This document shows positions 19,044 to 27,346 of a DNA stretch of 64,000 bases, piece after piece. The stretch spans positions 62,001 through 126,000 of the forward strand of contig VGCZ01000007.1 in assembly GCA_016869975.1 (NCBI GenBank), read 5' to 3'. A program made the position numbers and the translations under genes. Every line of letters begins with the position of its first letter. Position 1 is the first letter of the stretch. Under the pieces are notes generated by a model. The model had not been told where the DNA came from and ran no database searches. It was given only the letters and a program-made list of their open reading frames with translations. The stretch is from Alphaproteobacteria bacterium. GTDB lineage: Bacteria > Pseudomonadota > Alphaproteobacteria > Reyranellales > Reyranellaceae.

Positions 19044-19982
19044 ATGCCGTTCCACACCCGGCCGATCTCCTTCAAGCCCTCCCGCCTCAACGGGCTGAGC
19101 GGGCGGCTGATCGCCAGCCACTACGAGAACAACTACGGCGGAGCGGTGCGGCGCCTGAACGCGATCCGCGGCGAGCTGGCCGCGCTCGACCCGGCGACCG
19201 CGCCCGGCTTTCGGCTCAACGGGCTGAAGCGCGAGGAGCTGATCGCCACCAACTCGATGCTCCTGCATGAGCTCTACTTCGAGGCGCTGGGCGGACCGGG
19301 CGGCGATCCCGCGGGTGAACTTGCGCAGGCGATCGAACGTGACTTCGGGTCGTTGGCGCGGTGGCGCGCGGAGTTCGTCGCCATGGGCAAGGCGCTGGGT
19401 GGTGGCTCGGGCTGGGTGGTGCTGACGCGCTCGGCGCGCGACGGCGGCCTGGCCAATGTCTGGGCGGCGGACCATACGCACAGCCTCGCTGGCGGCACGC
19501 CGATCCTGGCGCTCGACATGTACGAGCATTCCTACCACATCGACTTCGGCGCCAACGTCGCGGCTTATGTCGACGCGTTCATGGCGAACATCTCCTGGGC
19601 GCGCGTCGCGGCGCGCTTCGCCGGCACGCCGGCCGAAAGAAACCCCTACGCCATCAACACGACGGCGGCACGCACGCTGGTCGAGTCTAATCCCGACCTG
19701 CTGGTGATCGACGCGCGTCAGCCCGACGACGCGATCAGCGTACCGGTGCGCCTGCGCGGCGCGCGTCGTGCGCCGCCGGGCCGCGTTGAGGAGGTCGCGG
19801 CCACCTTGCCCAAGGGCGCCAAGGCGCTGGTCTATTGCGCCTGGGGCTTCGACATCGGCGGCGACTGCGCGGCCAAGCTGCGCGAGCGCGGCCTCGACGC
19901 CGTCACCATCGCCGGCGGCATCGGCGCCTGGCGCGCCGACGGCATGCCCACCGAACCGCACAAGGAAGGAGACACGCCATGA
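19044..19982 (+). CDS. Fe/Mn superoxide dismutase fused to a rhodanese domain (ChrC-like)
   Basis: A 312-aa fusion. Residues 1-195 are an iron/manganese superoxide dismutase with all four metal ligands: H26 (ASH26YENNYGG), H75 (LLH75ELYFEALGG), D158 and H162 (LD158MYEH162SYHIDFG). Residues 205-305 are a rhodanese-like domain with the active-site loop VYC265AWGFDIGGDC and DAVTIAGGIGAWRADGMP. SOD-type ChrC occurs in known chr operons and protects against superoxide made during chromate reduction; the sulfurtransferase half is unusual. The ATG at 19044 follows an AGGAG site. Its stop overlaps the next gene by four bases. Confidence 0.88.
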   Translation: MPFHTRPISFKPSRLNGLSGRLIASHYENNYGGAVRRLNAIRGELAALDPATAPGFRLNGLKREELIATNSMLLHELYFEALGGPGGDPAGELAQAIERDFGSLARWRAEFVAMGKALGGGSGWVVLTRSARDGGLANVWAADHTHSLAGGTPILALDMYEHSYHIDFGANVAAYVDAFMANISWARVAARFAGTPAERNPYAINTTAARTLVESNPDLLVIDARQPDDAISVPVRLRGARRAPPGRVEEVAATLPKGAKALVYCAWGFDIGGDCAAKLRERGLDAVTIAGGIGAWRADGMPTEPHKEGDTP

Positions 19983-20431
19983 AGTGGGTCACCCGCGAAC
20001 GGCCCAAGATCGACCGCATCGCCTGCCCGTGGCTGATCACGCGCTTCATCGACAAGCAGCCGGAGTTTCTCTACGTGCCGCCGGAGCGCGTGCTCGCCGT
20101 GGCCAAGGAGACCGGCGCCGAGCCCTACGACATCCCCGGCGTGAAGTTCAGCCATGTCGGCGAGAAGTGCAGCTTCGACGCCTTCATTGCCGAATATAAA
20201 CTCGACGCGCCGGGCCTCGATCGTCTCGCCGACATCGTGCGCGGCGCCGACACCTCGCGCCTCGACCTGACGCCGCAATCGGCCGGGCTGTTCGCGATCT
20301 CGTTGGGACTGAGCCACGTCTATCAGGACGACCACGAGATGCTGAAGCACGGCATGGTGATGTACGACGCGCTCTACGCGTGGTGCCGCAGCCTGACCGG
20401 CGAAACGCACAACTGGCCACCGAAGATGTGA
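19979..20431 (+). CDS. Stand-alone ChrB C-terminal domain protein
   Basis: A 150-aa protein that matches only the C-terminal half of ChrB: VTRERPKIDRIACPWLITRF, IDKQPEFLYVPPE, VKFSHVGEKCSFDAFI and a helical C-terminus. Compared with ChrB, the IDRIAxxWLIxRFID and FxHxGxxCxFxxx segments are kept and the N-terminal DNA-binding-like part is missing. That makes it a likely sensor or enzyme domain acting without DNA binding. It overlaps the SOD-fusion gene by four bases (ATGA) and precedes the propeller gene by 7 bp, so the three are one operon. Confidence 0.88.
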   Translation: MKWVTRERPKIDRIACPWLITRFIDKQPEFLYVPPERVLAVAKETGAEPYDIPGVKFSHVGEKCSFDAFIAEYKLDAPGLDRLADIVRGADTSRLDLTPQSAGLFAISLGLSHVYQDDHEMLKHGMVMYDALYAWCRSLTGETHNWPPKM

Positions 20432-20438
20432 GGCGGCC

Positions 20439-21374
20439 ATGAGCGAGGCACCGCTGCGCCTGGAAGGCTACGTCGATCTGCCGCCGCACAAGGGCAAGGG
20501 CGGTTTCGACCACGCCGCTGTGCACGCCGCGACAGGCCATGTCTACGTCGCGCATACGGCGAACGACTCGGTGGATGTGTTCGATCCGCTGCGGCGCGAA
20601 TGCCTGTACTCGATTCCGGACCTTCCCGGCGTCGCCGGCGCGTTGGTGAGCGACGAGGGACAACTTATCCTCTCGTCCAATCGCGGCGCCGATACAATCG
20701 GCGTGTTCGCGCCCGGCCGGGATCCAGTCGTGCGGCGGCTGGGCGTGGGTGTGCGGCCCAACGGTCTGGCCTATGACCATCGCCGCCAGCTTGTGCTCGC
20801 CGCCAATGTCGGCGACGAGGCGACTCCCGGCACGCATACGGTCTCGCTGGTGTGGCTCGGCGGCGACTCGGTGCGGCGCGAGATCGCCGTGCCGGGCCGC
20901 ACGCGGTGGACGGTGTTCGATCCGACCACTGAACTGTTTTACGTCAACATCGCCAAGCCCTCGCTGATCATCGTCATCGATCCGCGTCAACCCGATCGCA
21001 TCGCGCGCAGCTACGCGATCGCCCATGCCGGTGCCCATGGCCTCGACATCGATATCGAAACGCAGCGGCTGTTCTGCGCCTGCGACGCCGGCGTGCTGGT
21101 GACGCTCGACGCCCGCTCGGGCGGTGTGCTCGACGAGAAGCCGCTGAGCGGCGTACCCGATGTCGTCTGGTTCAACCGCCAGCGCCGGCAGCTCTACGTC
21201 GCGGTGGGCGATCCCGGTGTCATCGATGTCTTTGCGACCTCACCGGTGACGAAGCTGGTCACGGTCGAGACGGAGGGCGGCGCGCATACGACGGCACTAT
21301 CGCCGTCCGGCGACTGGCTCTGCGCCTTCCTGCCGCGCACGCATCGCGCGGCGGTCTACCGCATCGGCGGCTAA
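20439..21374 (+). CDS. YncE-like beta-propeller protein in the chromate operon
   Basis: A 311-aa protein with repeated blade motifs (HVYVAHTANDSVDVFDP, LILSSNRGADTIGVF, LFYVNIAKPSLIIVIDP, LYVAVGDPGVIDVFAT) typical of seven-bladed YVTN/YncE propellers. No signal peptide is apparent, so it is probably cytoplasmic. Propellers of this kind often serve as binding scaffolds; a link to chromate or redox stress is inferred only from its place as the third gene of the operon. Its stop overlaps that of the convergent alcohol dehydrogenase gene. Confidence 0.8.
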   Translation: MSEAPLRLEGYVDLPPHKGKGGFDHAAVHAATGHVYVAHTANDSVDVFDPLRRECLYSIPDLPGVAGALVSDEGQLILSSNRGADTIGVFAPGRDPVVRRLGVGVRPNGLAYDHRRQLVLAANVGDEATPGTHTVSLVWLGGDSVRREIAVPGRTRWTVFDPTTELFYVNIAKPSLIIVIDPRQPDRIARSYAIAHAGAHGLDIDIETQRLFCACDAGVLVTLDARSGGVLDEKPLSGVPDVVWFNRQRRQLYVAVGDPGVIDVFATSPVTKLVTVETEGGAHTTALSPSGDWLCAFLPRTHRAAVYRIGG

Positions 21375-22423
21375 GGCGTCAGCACCACGCGGCCGACGAC
21401 CTTACCGGCCTTCAGCTCCTCCAGCACGTCGTGGGCCGCCTCCAGCGGGCGCGTCGAGTAGGGCAGGGCCTGGACGCGGCCCTCGCGCACCAGCTTCATC
21501 AGCTCCTGCAATTCGCGCAGATCGCCGACATACGAGCCTTCGATCGCCGCCATCTTGAACGGCATGGCGATCGGCGCGAAGGGCGCGTCGCCGCCGAACA
21601 GGCCGACGATCACCACCTTGCCGCCACGCCGGATCGAGTCGAAGGCGAAGCGGAACGAGGCGGCGGCACCGACGAAGTCGATCGCCGCATCGACGCCGCC
21701 GCCGGTCTGCTGCACCAGCTTCTGTACCGCGCCCTCGGCCTTGGGGTTTACCGTGTGGTGCGCGCCGTGCTTCTTGGCGACGGCGAGCTTGCTGTCGTCG
21801 ATATCGGCGACGACGATCTCGCCGTCGAAGATCGCCTTGGCGACCTCGAGCCCGGCCAGCCCCACGCCACCGGCGCCGACCAGCAGCAGGCGCTTGCGGT
21901 TCTTGACCGTCTCGGTCTTGCGGATCGCGCTGTAGGCGGTCAGGCCGGAGCAAGCGTAGGTGCAGGCCAGATCGATCGGCGAGTTGCCGGGATCGACCAG
22001 GTACTTGCTGTGCGGCACGATCACGTGCGTGGCATAGCCGCCGTCGCGCCGCGTACCCAAGGTGCGTGGCGTCGGGCAGAGCAGCTCCTCGCCGGCCTGG
22101 CAGGCGGCGCAGGTGCCGCAGCCGATCCACGGGAAGACAACATAGCGGCTGCCGGGCCTGACGTCCTTCACGTCGGGGCCGACGGCGACGACCTCGCCGG
22201 CGATCTCGTGGCCCAGCGTGAAGGGCAGCTTCATGCCGCGCGCGCTCATCTCCAGCTTCTGGCCGCCGCCGATGTCGAAGAAGCCTTCCCAGATATGCAG
22301 GTCGGAATGGCATACGCCGCTGGAGACGATCTTCACCAGCACCTCGGAGCCCGTCGGCTTGGGATCGTCGTAGGTATTCAGCTTCAGCGGCTTGCCGAAC
22401 TCGACGATTTGCATGGCGCGCAT
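21371..22423 (-). CDS. Zinc-dependent alcohol dehydrogenase
   Basis: A 350-aa medium-chain dehydrogenase. Catalytic-zinc ligands are in CHSDLHIWEG and GHEIAGEV, the structural zinc is held by C-x2-C-x2-C-x7-C in CGTCAACQAGEELLC, and the NAD-binding loop is VGAGGVGLAGLEVAKA. Substrate is unknown; the size and NAD loop fit NAD(P)-linked alcohol or aldehyde turnover. Start 22423 was chosen because GGGAGGG lies five bases upstream; 22465 and 22414 are alternatives. Confidence 0.88.
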   Translation of the reverse strand: MRAMQIVEFGKPLKLNTYDDPKPTGSEVLVKIVSSGVCHSDLHIWEGFFDIGGGQKLEMSARGMKLPFTLGHEIAGEVVAVGPDVKDVRPGSRYVVFPWIGCGTCAACQAGEELLCPTPRTLGTRRDGGYATHVIVPHSKYLVDPGNSPIDLACTYACSGLTAYSAIRKTETVKNRKRLLLVGAGGVGLAGLEVAKAIFDGEIVVADIDDSKLAVAKKHGAHHTVNPKAEGAVQKLVQQTGGGVDAAIDFVGAAASFRFAFDSIRRGGKVVIVGLFGGDAPFAPIAMPFKMAAIEGSYVGDLRELQELMKLVREGRVQALPYSTRPLEAAHDVLEELKAGKVVGRVVLTP

Positions 22424-22482
22424 GGAATCCCTCCCGTAGCATCCGCGGCGATTTGGGCGGCGCATCCTAGACGGGGGAACAC

Positions 22483-23007
22483 GTGGCGCAAGCGGACGGG
22501 ACCGCCCAGCGGTTCGACCCGGCGAAGCACAGCTTCGGGCCGGCGCACTATTTCGAGGATCTCAAGGTCGGGCAGCGCTTCTACATCAACTCGCGCACCC
22601 AGACCGAGGCGCTGTTCTCGGCGTTCCAACTCGCCAGCGGCGACAACCACCCCATCCACTACGACCGAGTCTACTGCCAGGCGCGCGGCCATCGCGACAT
22701 GCTGGCGCACGGCCTGCAGGTGGTGATCCAGGCGGCGGCCGGCGGCGGCATTTTCCCGCACGTGCTGGGCGATTCGCTGATCGGCTTCATCGAGCAATCT
22801 TCGCGCTTTCTCAAGCCAGTCTATGTTGGCGACACGCTGTTTCCGATGATGGAGATTGTCGATCTGAAGCCCAATCGCACAACAGGCGTCGTGGTGTGCA
22901 AGATCACCGTGCACAACGAGAAGGGCGATCTCGTGATGGACGGCGAGCACAAGTACCTCGTGCGCAAGCGCGGGGGCGCCGGCGCTCCCAAAGAGGAGAC
23001 GACGTGA
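22483..23007 (+). CDS. MaoC-family hotdog dehydratase
   Basis: A 174-aa hotdog-fold protein. The hydratase-2 motif with the catalytic pair is ASGD54NHPIH59YD, and the segment MLAHGLQVVIQAAAGGG matches enoyl-CoA hydratase-2/MaoC enzymes. Such enzymes hydrate enoyl-CoA or dehydrate 3-hydroxyacyl-CoA. The GTG at 22483 is used; the stop overlaps the next gene's ATG by one base, indicating an operon with the SDR gene. Confidence 0.85.
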   Translation: MAQADGTAQRFDPAKHSFGPAHYFEDLKVGQRFYINSRTQTEALFSAFQLASGDNHPIHYDRVYCQARGHRDMLAHGLQVVIQAAAGGGIFPHVLGDSLIGFIEQSSRFLKPVYVGDTLFPMMEIVDLKPNRTTGVVVCKITVHNEKGDLVMDGEHKYLVRKRGGAGAPKEETT

Positions 23008-23783
23008 TGGGCATTCTCGACGGCAAGGTGGCGTGGATCACCGGCGCGGGTACCGGCATCGGCCGGGCTGGCGCGATCGAGCTGGCGCGCGCGGGCGTGC
23101 ATGTCACGCTCTCGGGCCGCACCGCCAGGACCTTGGAGGAAACCGCCGCGCTGGTGAAGCAGGCGGGCGGTACGTGCGTGATGGAGTTGTTGGATGTGGC
23201 GGACAAGAAGGCCGTGGCCGATGTCGCCGCGCGCATCGTCAAGGCGCGCGGCCGCGTCGACATCCTGGTCAACAGCGCCGGCATCAACATCCCGACGCGC
23301 GCCTGGGGCAATGTCGACACCGAGGGCTGGGAGCAGGTGCGCTCGATCAACCTCGACGGCACGTTCTATTGCTGCCACGCGGTGATTCCCACCATGCGCG
23401 CCCAGGGCGGCGGCTTGATCGTCAACGTCGCGAGTTGGCTGGGTCGGCACGTCTCGCCGCTGGGCGGGCCGAGCTACACCGCGAGCAAGGCCGGCGCGCG
23501 CTTCCTCAGCGAATCGATCAACGCCGAGCAGGGCAAGTTCGGCATCCGTGCCTGCAGCCTGTGCCCGGGCGAGGCGGCCACCCCCATCATGGATCGCCGG
23601 CCGGTGAAGCCACCCCAAGTCGAACTCGACCGCATGCTGCAGGAGGAGGATCTCGGCAAGACCATCCTGTTCCTCGCCAGCCTGCCGCCTAGGGTGTGCA
23701 TCAACGAGATGGTCGTGTCGCCGACCTGGAACCGCTTCTATGTCGGCGGGCTGGAAACCACGACGCCGGCGGCCAGGACTTGA
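23007..23783 (+). CDS. Short-chain dehydrogenase/reductase
   Basis: A 258-aa SDR with the cofactor motif TGAGTGIGR, the NSAG motif (VDILVNSAGIN), and the catalytic S143, Y157 and K161 (SYTASKAGARFL). The longer upstream open frame is not used because the family begins at GILDGKVAWITGAG. It overlaps the MaoC gene (TGATG) and together they could reduce and dehydrate an acyl-CoA or similar intermediate; the substrate is not determined. Confidence 0.88.
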   Translation: MGILDGKVAWITGAGTGIGRAGAIELARAGVHVTLSGRTARTLEETAALVKQAGGTCVMELLDVADKKAVADVAARIVKARGRVDILVNSAGINIPTRAWGNVDTEGWEQVRSINLDGTFYCCHAVIPTMRAQGGGLIVNVASWLGRHVSPLGGPSYTASKAGARFLSESINAEQGKFGIRACSLCPGEAATPIMDRRPVKPPQVELDRMLQEEDLGKTILFLASLPPRVCINEMVVSPTWNRFYVGGLETTTPAART

Positions 23784-23834
23784 TCAGGCCGGCGTCATCG
23801 TGCTGAAGCAGAACTGTACCAGGAGGAGATATCC

Positions 23835-24125
23835 ATGATCGGCGTGATCGCGACGCTCACCATCAAGCCCGGCACCAATGCCGATTTCGAGAAGATCGTC
23901 GGTCAGCTCGCCAAGGCCGTGCGCGCCAACGAGCCAGGCAACAAGCTCTACGCGCTGCACCGCACCGAGGACGCCAACGTCTACGTCTTCCTCGAGCGCT
24001 ACGACGACGAAGCCGCTTTGGCCGCGCATCGCGCCGCGCCGCATTTCAAGGAGCTGGGCCGCAAGCTCGGCGACTACCTCGCCAAGCCGCCGGAAGTGAA
24101 GCGCATGCCGGAGATCGATTTCTAG
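23835..24125 (+). CDS. Antibiotic biosynthesis monooxygenase (ABM) domain protein
   Basis: A 96-aa single ABM/dimeric ferredoxin-like domain: IGVIATLTIKPGTNADFEKI, then FLERYDDEAALAAHRAAPHF, and KRMPEIDF at the end. Members include quinol monooxygenases and heme-degrading enzymes, usually homodimers. The gene has a good AGGAGGAGA site eight bases upstream and lies 51 bp after the SDR gene and 14 bp before corA. Confidence 0.85.
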   Translation: MIGVIATLTIKPGTNADFEKIVGQLAKAVRANEPGNKLYALHRTEDANVYVFLERYDDEAALAAHRAAPHFKELGRKLGDYLAKPPEVKRMPEIDF

Positions 24126-24139
24126 CCCACGGAGCAACC

Positions 24140-25210
24140 ATGTTCGACGGCCTCATCCGCCGCTCCAAGCCCGGCACCGCGCCGGGCATGCTGGTCGGCC
24201 GCGAGCCGATCCCGGACGAGGCGCTCACCTTCACGCTGACCGAGTACACGCTGGAGGGCTGGGAGGTCTACAACGAGGTCGAGGTGGCGGAGTGCAGCTT
24301 CCACCTCACGACGCCGGGCCGCACCTGGATCGACGTCGCGGGCCACGCCAGCGCTGAGATGCTGCGCTCGCTGGGCCAGGCTTTCCACCTGCACAGCCTG
24401 GCGCTGGAGGACGTCTTCCACGGCAACCAGCGGCCGAAGCTGGAGGTCTACGACAAGCAAGGATTCATCGTGCTCAACGATCCGGTGATCGTCGATGACG
24501 TCTTCAAGAGCCGGCAGGTCAGCATCTTCTTCGGCGACAACTACGTGATCAGCTTTCACGACCACAAGGAAGATATCTTCAAGCCGGTGCGCGAACGGAT
24601 CCAGCAGGACGGCTCGCGGCTGCGCCAGTTCGGTACCGACTACCTCGTCTACGCGCTGGTCGACCTCGTCGTCGATCGTAAGTTCCCGCTGCTGGCGCGG
24701 CTGAGCGAGCGGCTCGAGGAGCTCGAGGACGAATCGATGGAGTCGCGGCCGACGCGCGAGACGGCGCAGGACATTCACGCCGCGCGGCGCGCGCTGGTCG
24801 GCTTCCATCGCGTCCAGTGGGCCGAGCGGGAGACCGTGCTGGCGCTGATGCGGCCCGACACGCCCTTCATCAAGCCCGAGACACGCACCTATCTGCGCGA
24901 CTGCCTCGACCACGCCGTGACGGTGCAGGAGCTGGTCGAGAGCTACCGCGATATGGCCAGCGGCCTGATGGAGCTCCACCTGATGGAGACCTCGAACCGC
25001 ATGAACGAGGTGATGAAGGCGCTGGCCATCGTCACCGTGTTCTTCATGCCGCTCAGCTTCCTCGCCGGCATCTACGGCATGAACTTCGAGACCAATGTCG
25101 GCAACATGCCGGAGCTGGGCTGGAAGTACGGTTACGTGTATTTCTGGGCCATGGTCGTGCTGATCGTCGGCGGCCTGTTCTGGTGGATGAGGCATCGCAA
25201 ATGGCTGTGA
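24140..25210 (+). CDS. corA: CorA-family magnesium/divalent metal transporter
   Basis: A 356-aa CorA-type channel: a long cytoplasmic N-terminal domain, then two C-terminal membrane segments with the signature G313-M314-N315 in AGIYGMNFETNVGNMPE. It carries Mg2+ and probably Co2+/Ni2+. The N-terminal fold (DVAGHASAEMLRSLGQAF, ALEDVFHGNQRPK) matches the family and the length is normal. The stop overlaps the GST gene start by 10 bases. Confidence 0.93.
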   Translation: MFDGLIRRSKPGTAPGMLVGREPIPDEALTFTLTEYTLEGWEVYNEVEVAECSFHLTTPGRTWIDVAGHASAEMLRSLGQAFHLHSLALEDVFHGNQRPKLEVYDKQGFIVLNDPVIVDDVFKSRQVSIFFGDNYVISFHDHKEDIFKPVRERIQQDGSRLRQFGTDYLVYALVDLVVDRKFPLLARLSERLEELEDESMESRPTRETAQDIHAARRALVGFHRVQWAERETVLALMRPDTPFIKPETRTYLRDCLDHAVTVQELVESYRDMASGLMELHLMETSNRMNEVMKALAIVTVFFMPLSFLAGIYGMNFETNVGNMPELGWKYGYVYFWAMVVLIVGGLFWWMRHRKWL

Positions 25211-26205
25211 GCGGCTATCGCCTGTTCGGCTCCGAGCTGTCGCCTTACTCCGTGAAGGTGCGCTCCTACCTGCGCTTCAAGGGCATCGAGCACGAGTGGG
25301 TGCCGCGCGGGCCCAACAGCGCGGCGGAATTCCAGAAATACGCCAAGCTGCCGCTGATCCCGCTGCTGGTGACGCCGGAGGGCACGGGCTTGCAGGATTC
25401 GACGCCGATCATCGAGGCGCTAGAGGCGAAGACTCCCGAGCCGTCGATCCACCCCGAGGATCCGGCGCTGCGCTTTCTCTCCGAGCTGATCGAGGAATAC
25501 GCCGACGAGTGGGGCAACAAATCGATGTTCCACTACCGCTGGAGCTACCCGGCGGATGCCGAATCCGCGTCGCGACGCATCGCGAACCAGATCGCGCCCG
25601 ACGGCTCGGACGAAGCGGCGGTGGCCAAGACGGCCGAGGGCGTGCGCGGGCGCATGATTCCGCGACTGAGCTTCGTCGGCTCCAGCGCCGGCACCAAGGA
25701 CACCATCGAGAGCTCGCTGCGTCGTATACTTGATACGCTGGAAATGCACTTCGTCGGCCGCAAGTACCTGTTCGGCGACCGTCCGGCTCTAGCCGATCTC
25801 GGCATGTGGGGCCAGCTCTACGAGTGCTGGACCGACCCGACGCCCAAGGCGTTGATCGACGAGCTCTATCCCAACACCTGGCGCTGGATCGAGCGCATGC
25901 TCAACCCCAAGGTCGAGGGTGGCTGGGACACGTGGTCGTCGATGCGCTGGGGCATCGGCCGTCTGCTCGACACCGAGGTGGCCGGGCTGTTCCTGCCCTG
26001 GTCGACGGCGAACACGGTGGCGCTGCAAGGCGGGCAGGAGCAGTTCACGGTGATGCTCGACGGCAAGCCGTTCACCCAGCAAACCCAGAAGTATCACGCC
26101 CGCTCGCTGTCGGAGATCAAGCGCAAGTACCAGGCGGCGAAGAGCGCGCCGGGCCTCGACGCGATCCTCAACGAGACCGGCTGCCTGCGCTGGCTGGAGG
26201 ATTGA
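25201..26205 (+). CDS. Glutathione S-transferase family protein, long C-terminus
   Basis: A 334-aa protein. Residues 1-85 are an N-terminal GST domain (YRLFGSELSPYSVKVRSYLR, PLIPLLVTPEG, LQDSTPIIEALEAK) and the next part is a helical GST C-domain (DRPALADLGMWGQLYECW). About 90 further residues after NPKVEGGW are not part of the usual GST. Substrate unknown. The ATG at 25201 overlaps corA by 10 bp, suggesting coupled expression. Confidence 0.85.
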   Translation: MAVSGYRLFGSELSPYSVKVRSYLRFKGIEHEWVPRGPNSAAEFQKYAKLPLIPLLVTPEGTGLQDSTPIIEALEAKTPEPSIHPEDPALRFLSELIEEYADEWGNKSMFHYRWSYPADAESASRRIANQIAPDGSDEAAVAKTAEGVRGRMIPRLSFVGSSAGTKDTIESSLRRILDTLEMHFVGRKYLFGDRPALADLGMWGQLYECWTDPTPKALIDELYPNTWRWIERMLNPKVEGGWDTWSSMRWGIGRLLDTEVAGLFLPWSTANTVALQGGQEQFTVMLDGKPFTQQTQKYHARSLSEIKRKYQAAKSAPGLDAILNETGCLRWLED

Positions 26206-26256
26206 TAAGGCGGCGTTACCTTCCCCAGAGGGGAAGAGTGATCGCACATGACGTTT

Positions 26257-26292
26257 CGCCTTCTCCCCGCCTTCGCGAGGAGAAAGAAGGCG
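26257..26292. repeat. Palindromic intergenic repeat
   Basis: CGCCTTCTCCCCGCCTTCG pairs with CGAGGAGAAAGAAGGCG, another member of the dispersed CCTTCTCCCC family, placed between the convergent GST and hydroxylase genes. A second short hairpin (CTTCCCCAGAGGGGAAG, near 26220) lies next to it. Confidence 0.5.
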
Positions 26293-26326
26293 CAGGCGAA
26301 CCGCATACGATACGCCTTGCTCCCAT

Positions 26327-27238
26327 TCAATCGCCGGCGGCGGCGTTGGCGAGGCGGCGGCGCAGGTCCTCCGTTGTCGCGCCCGAGCCATCGGCGCTCC
26401 AGCCGGGCGGGCCGAATATGTGCATGAAGCGGGCGCGCCACGACGTCGCGCCCCGCAGATCGCGCGCCATCTGCAGCCAGTCGTGGAAGGCGATCTTGAT
26501 CGGATTGTAGGACCGCAGCGGCTTCACCAGGCCGTAGCGGCAGGGCAGGTCGGCGCGCTCCGCGATGAAGGTGCCGAACAGCCGATCGAAGACAATCAGC
26601 ACGCCGCCGTAGTTGGCGTCGAGATACTCGGGGTTCGACGCGTGGTGCACGCGGTGATGTGAGGGCGTGTTGAAGATGTACTCGAACCAGCCCAGCTTCG
26701 GGATCCAGGTCGTGTGCAGCCAATACTGATACAGCAGGTTCAGCGACAGGGTGAGGAACACGGCGGCGGGCGGGAAGCCCAGCCAGATCAGGGGCACGTA
26801 GAACAGCGCTGAGCCGCTCAGCCGTCCGGTAAGGCCGAAGCGGTAGGAGGCCGACAGGTTGAGCTGCTCCGGCGAGTGGTGCACCGCATGCGTCGCCCAG
26901 AACCAGCGCACCCGATGGCTGGCGCGGTGGAACCAGTAGTAACAGAACTCCTGGCCGAGAAAGAGCAGGACGAAGGCGCTCACCGTGTCGAGCTGGACGG
27001 TGGCCAGCCGGTTTTGCCAGGCCCAGGCGATAAACGGCGCCGCCAGGCCAAGCGGCAGCAGGCGGCGGACCAGGAACTCTCGCAGCAGGAAGTCGGCCAG
27101 CGACGCCAGGGCGGCGCGCCAGTCGTAGGCCTCCTTGCGCGTGAGCGCGAGCACGACGCCCTCGAGCGCGGCGAGCGTGATCACGACCGGGACGGCGTAG
27201 ATCAGAAGGCGGGCGAAATCCTTGAACTCGGGGGGCAT
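26327..27238 (-). CDS. Fatty acid hydroxylase/sterol desaturase family membrane protein
   Basis: A 303-aa integral membrane enzyme with the di-iron histidine motifs of the family: H-x3-H in WFHRASHRVRWF, HAVHHSPEQ and HRVHHASNPEYLDANYGG. These bind two irons that hydroxylate or desaturate lipid substrates. The start 27238 is the first ATG after a GAGAGAG stretch; the frame can extend to 27295. It is preceded by a regulator gene transcribed in the same direction. Confidence 0.88.
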   Translation of the reverse strand: MPPEFKDFARLLIYAVPVVITLAALEGVVLALTRKEAYDWRAALASLADFLLREFLVRRLLPLGLAAPFIAWAWQNRLATVQLDTVSAFVLLFLGQEFCYYWFHRASHRVRWFWATHAVHHSPEQLNLSASYRFGLTGRLSGSALFYVPLIWLGFPPAAVFLTLSLNLLYQYWLHTTWIPKLGWFEYIFNTPSHHRVHHASNPEYLDANYGGVLIVFDRLFGTFIAERADLPCRYGLVKPLRSYNPIKIAFHDWLQMARDLRGATSWRARFMHIFGPPGWSADGSGATTEDLRRRLANAAAGD

Positions 27239-27346
27239 GGTGCTCTCTCTCGGCCATTGGAGGCCCGCCGTTCGTAGACTCGATGTCGCCGGCATTCTCG
27301 CCGGTTTTGATCCCGGGCTGGCCGATTCCGAAATCGGCCTGTGGAT

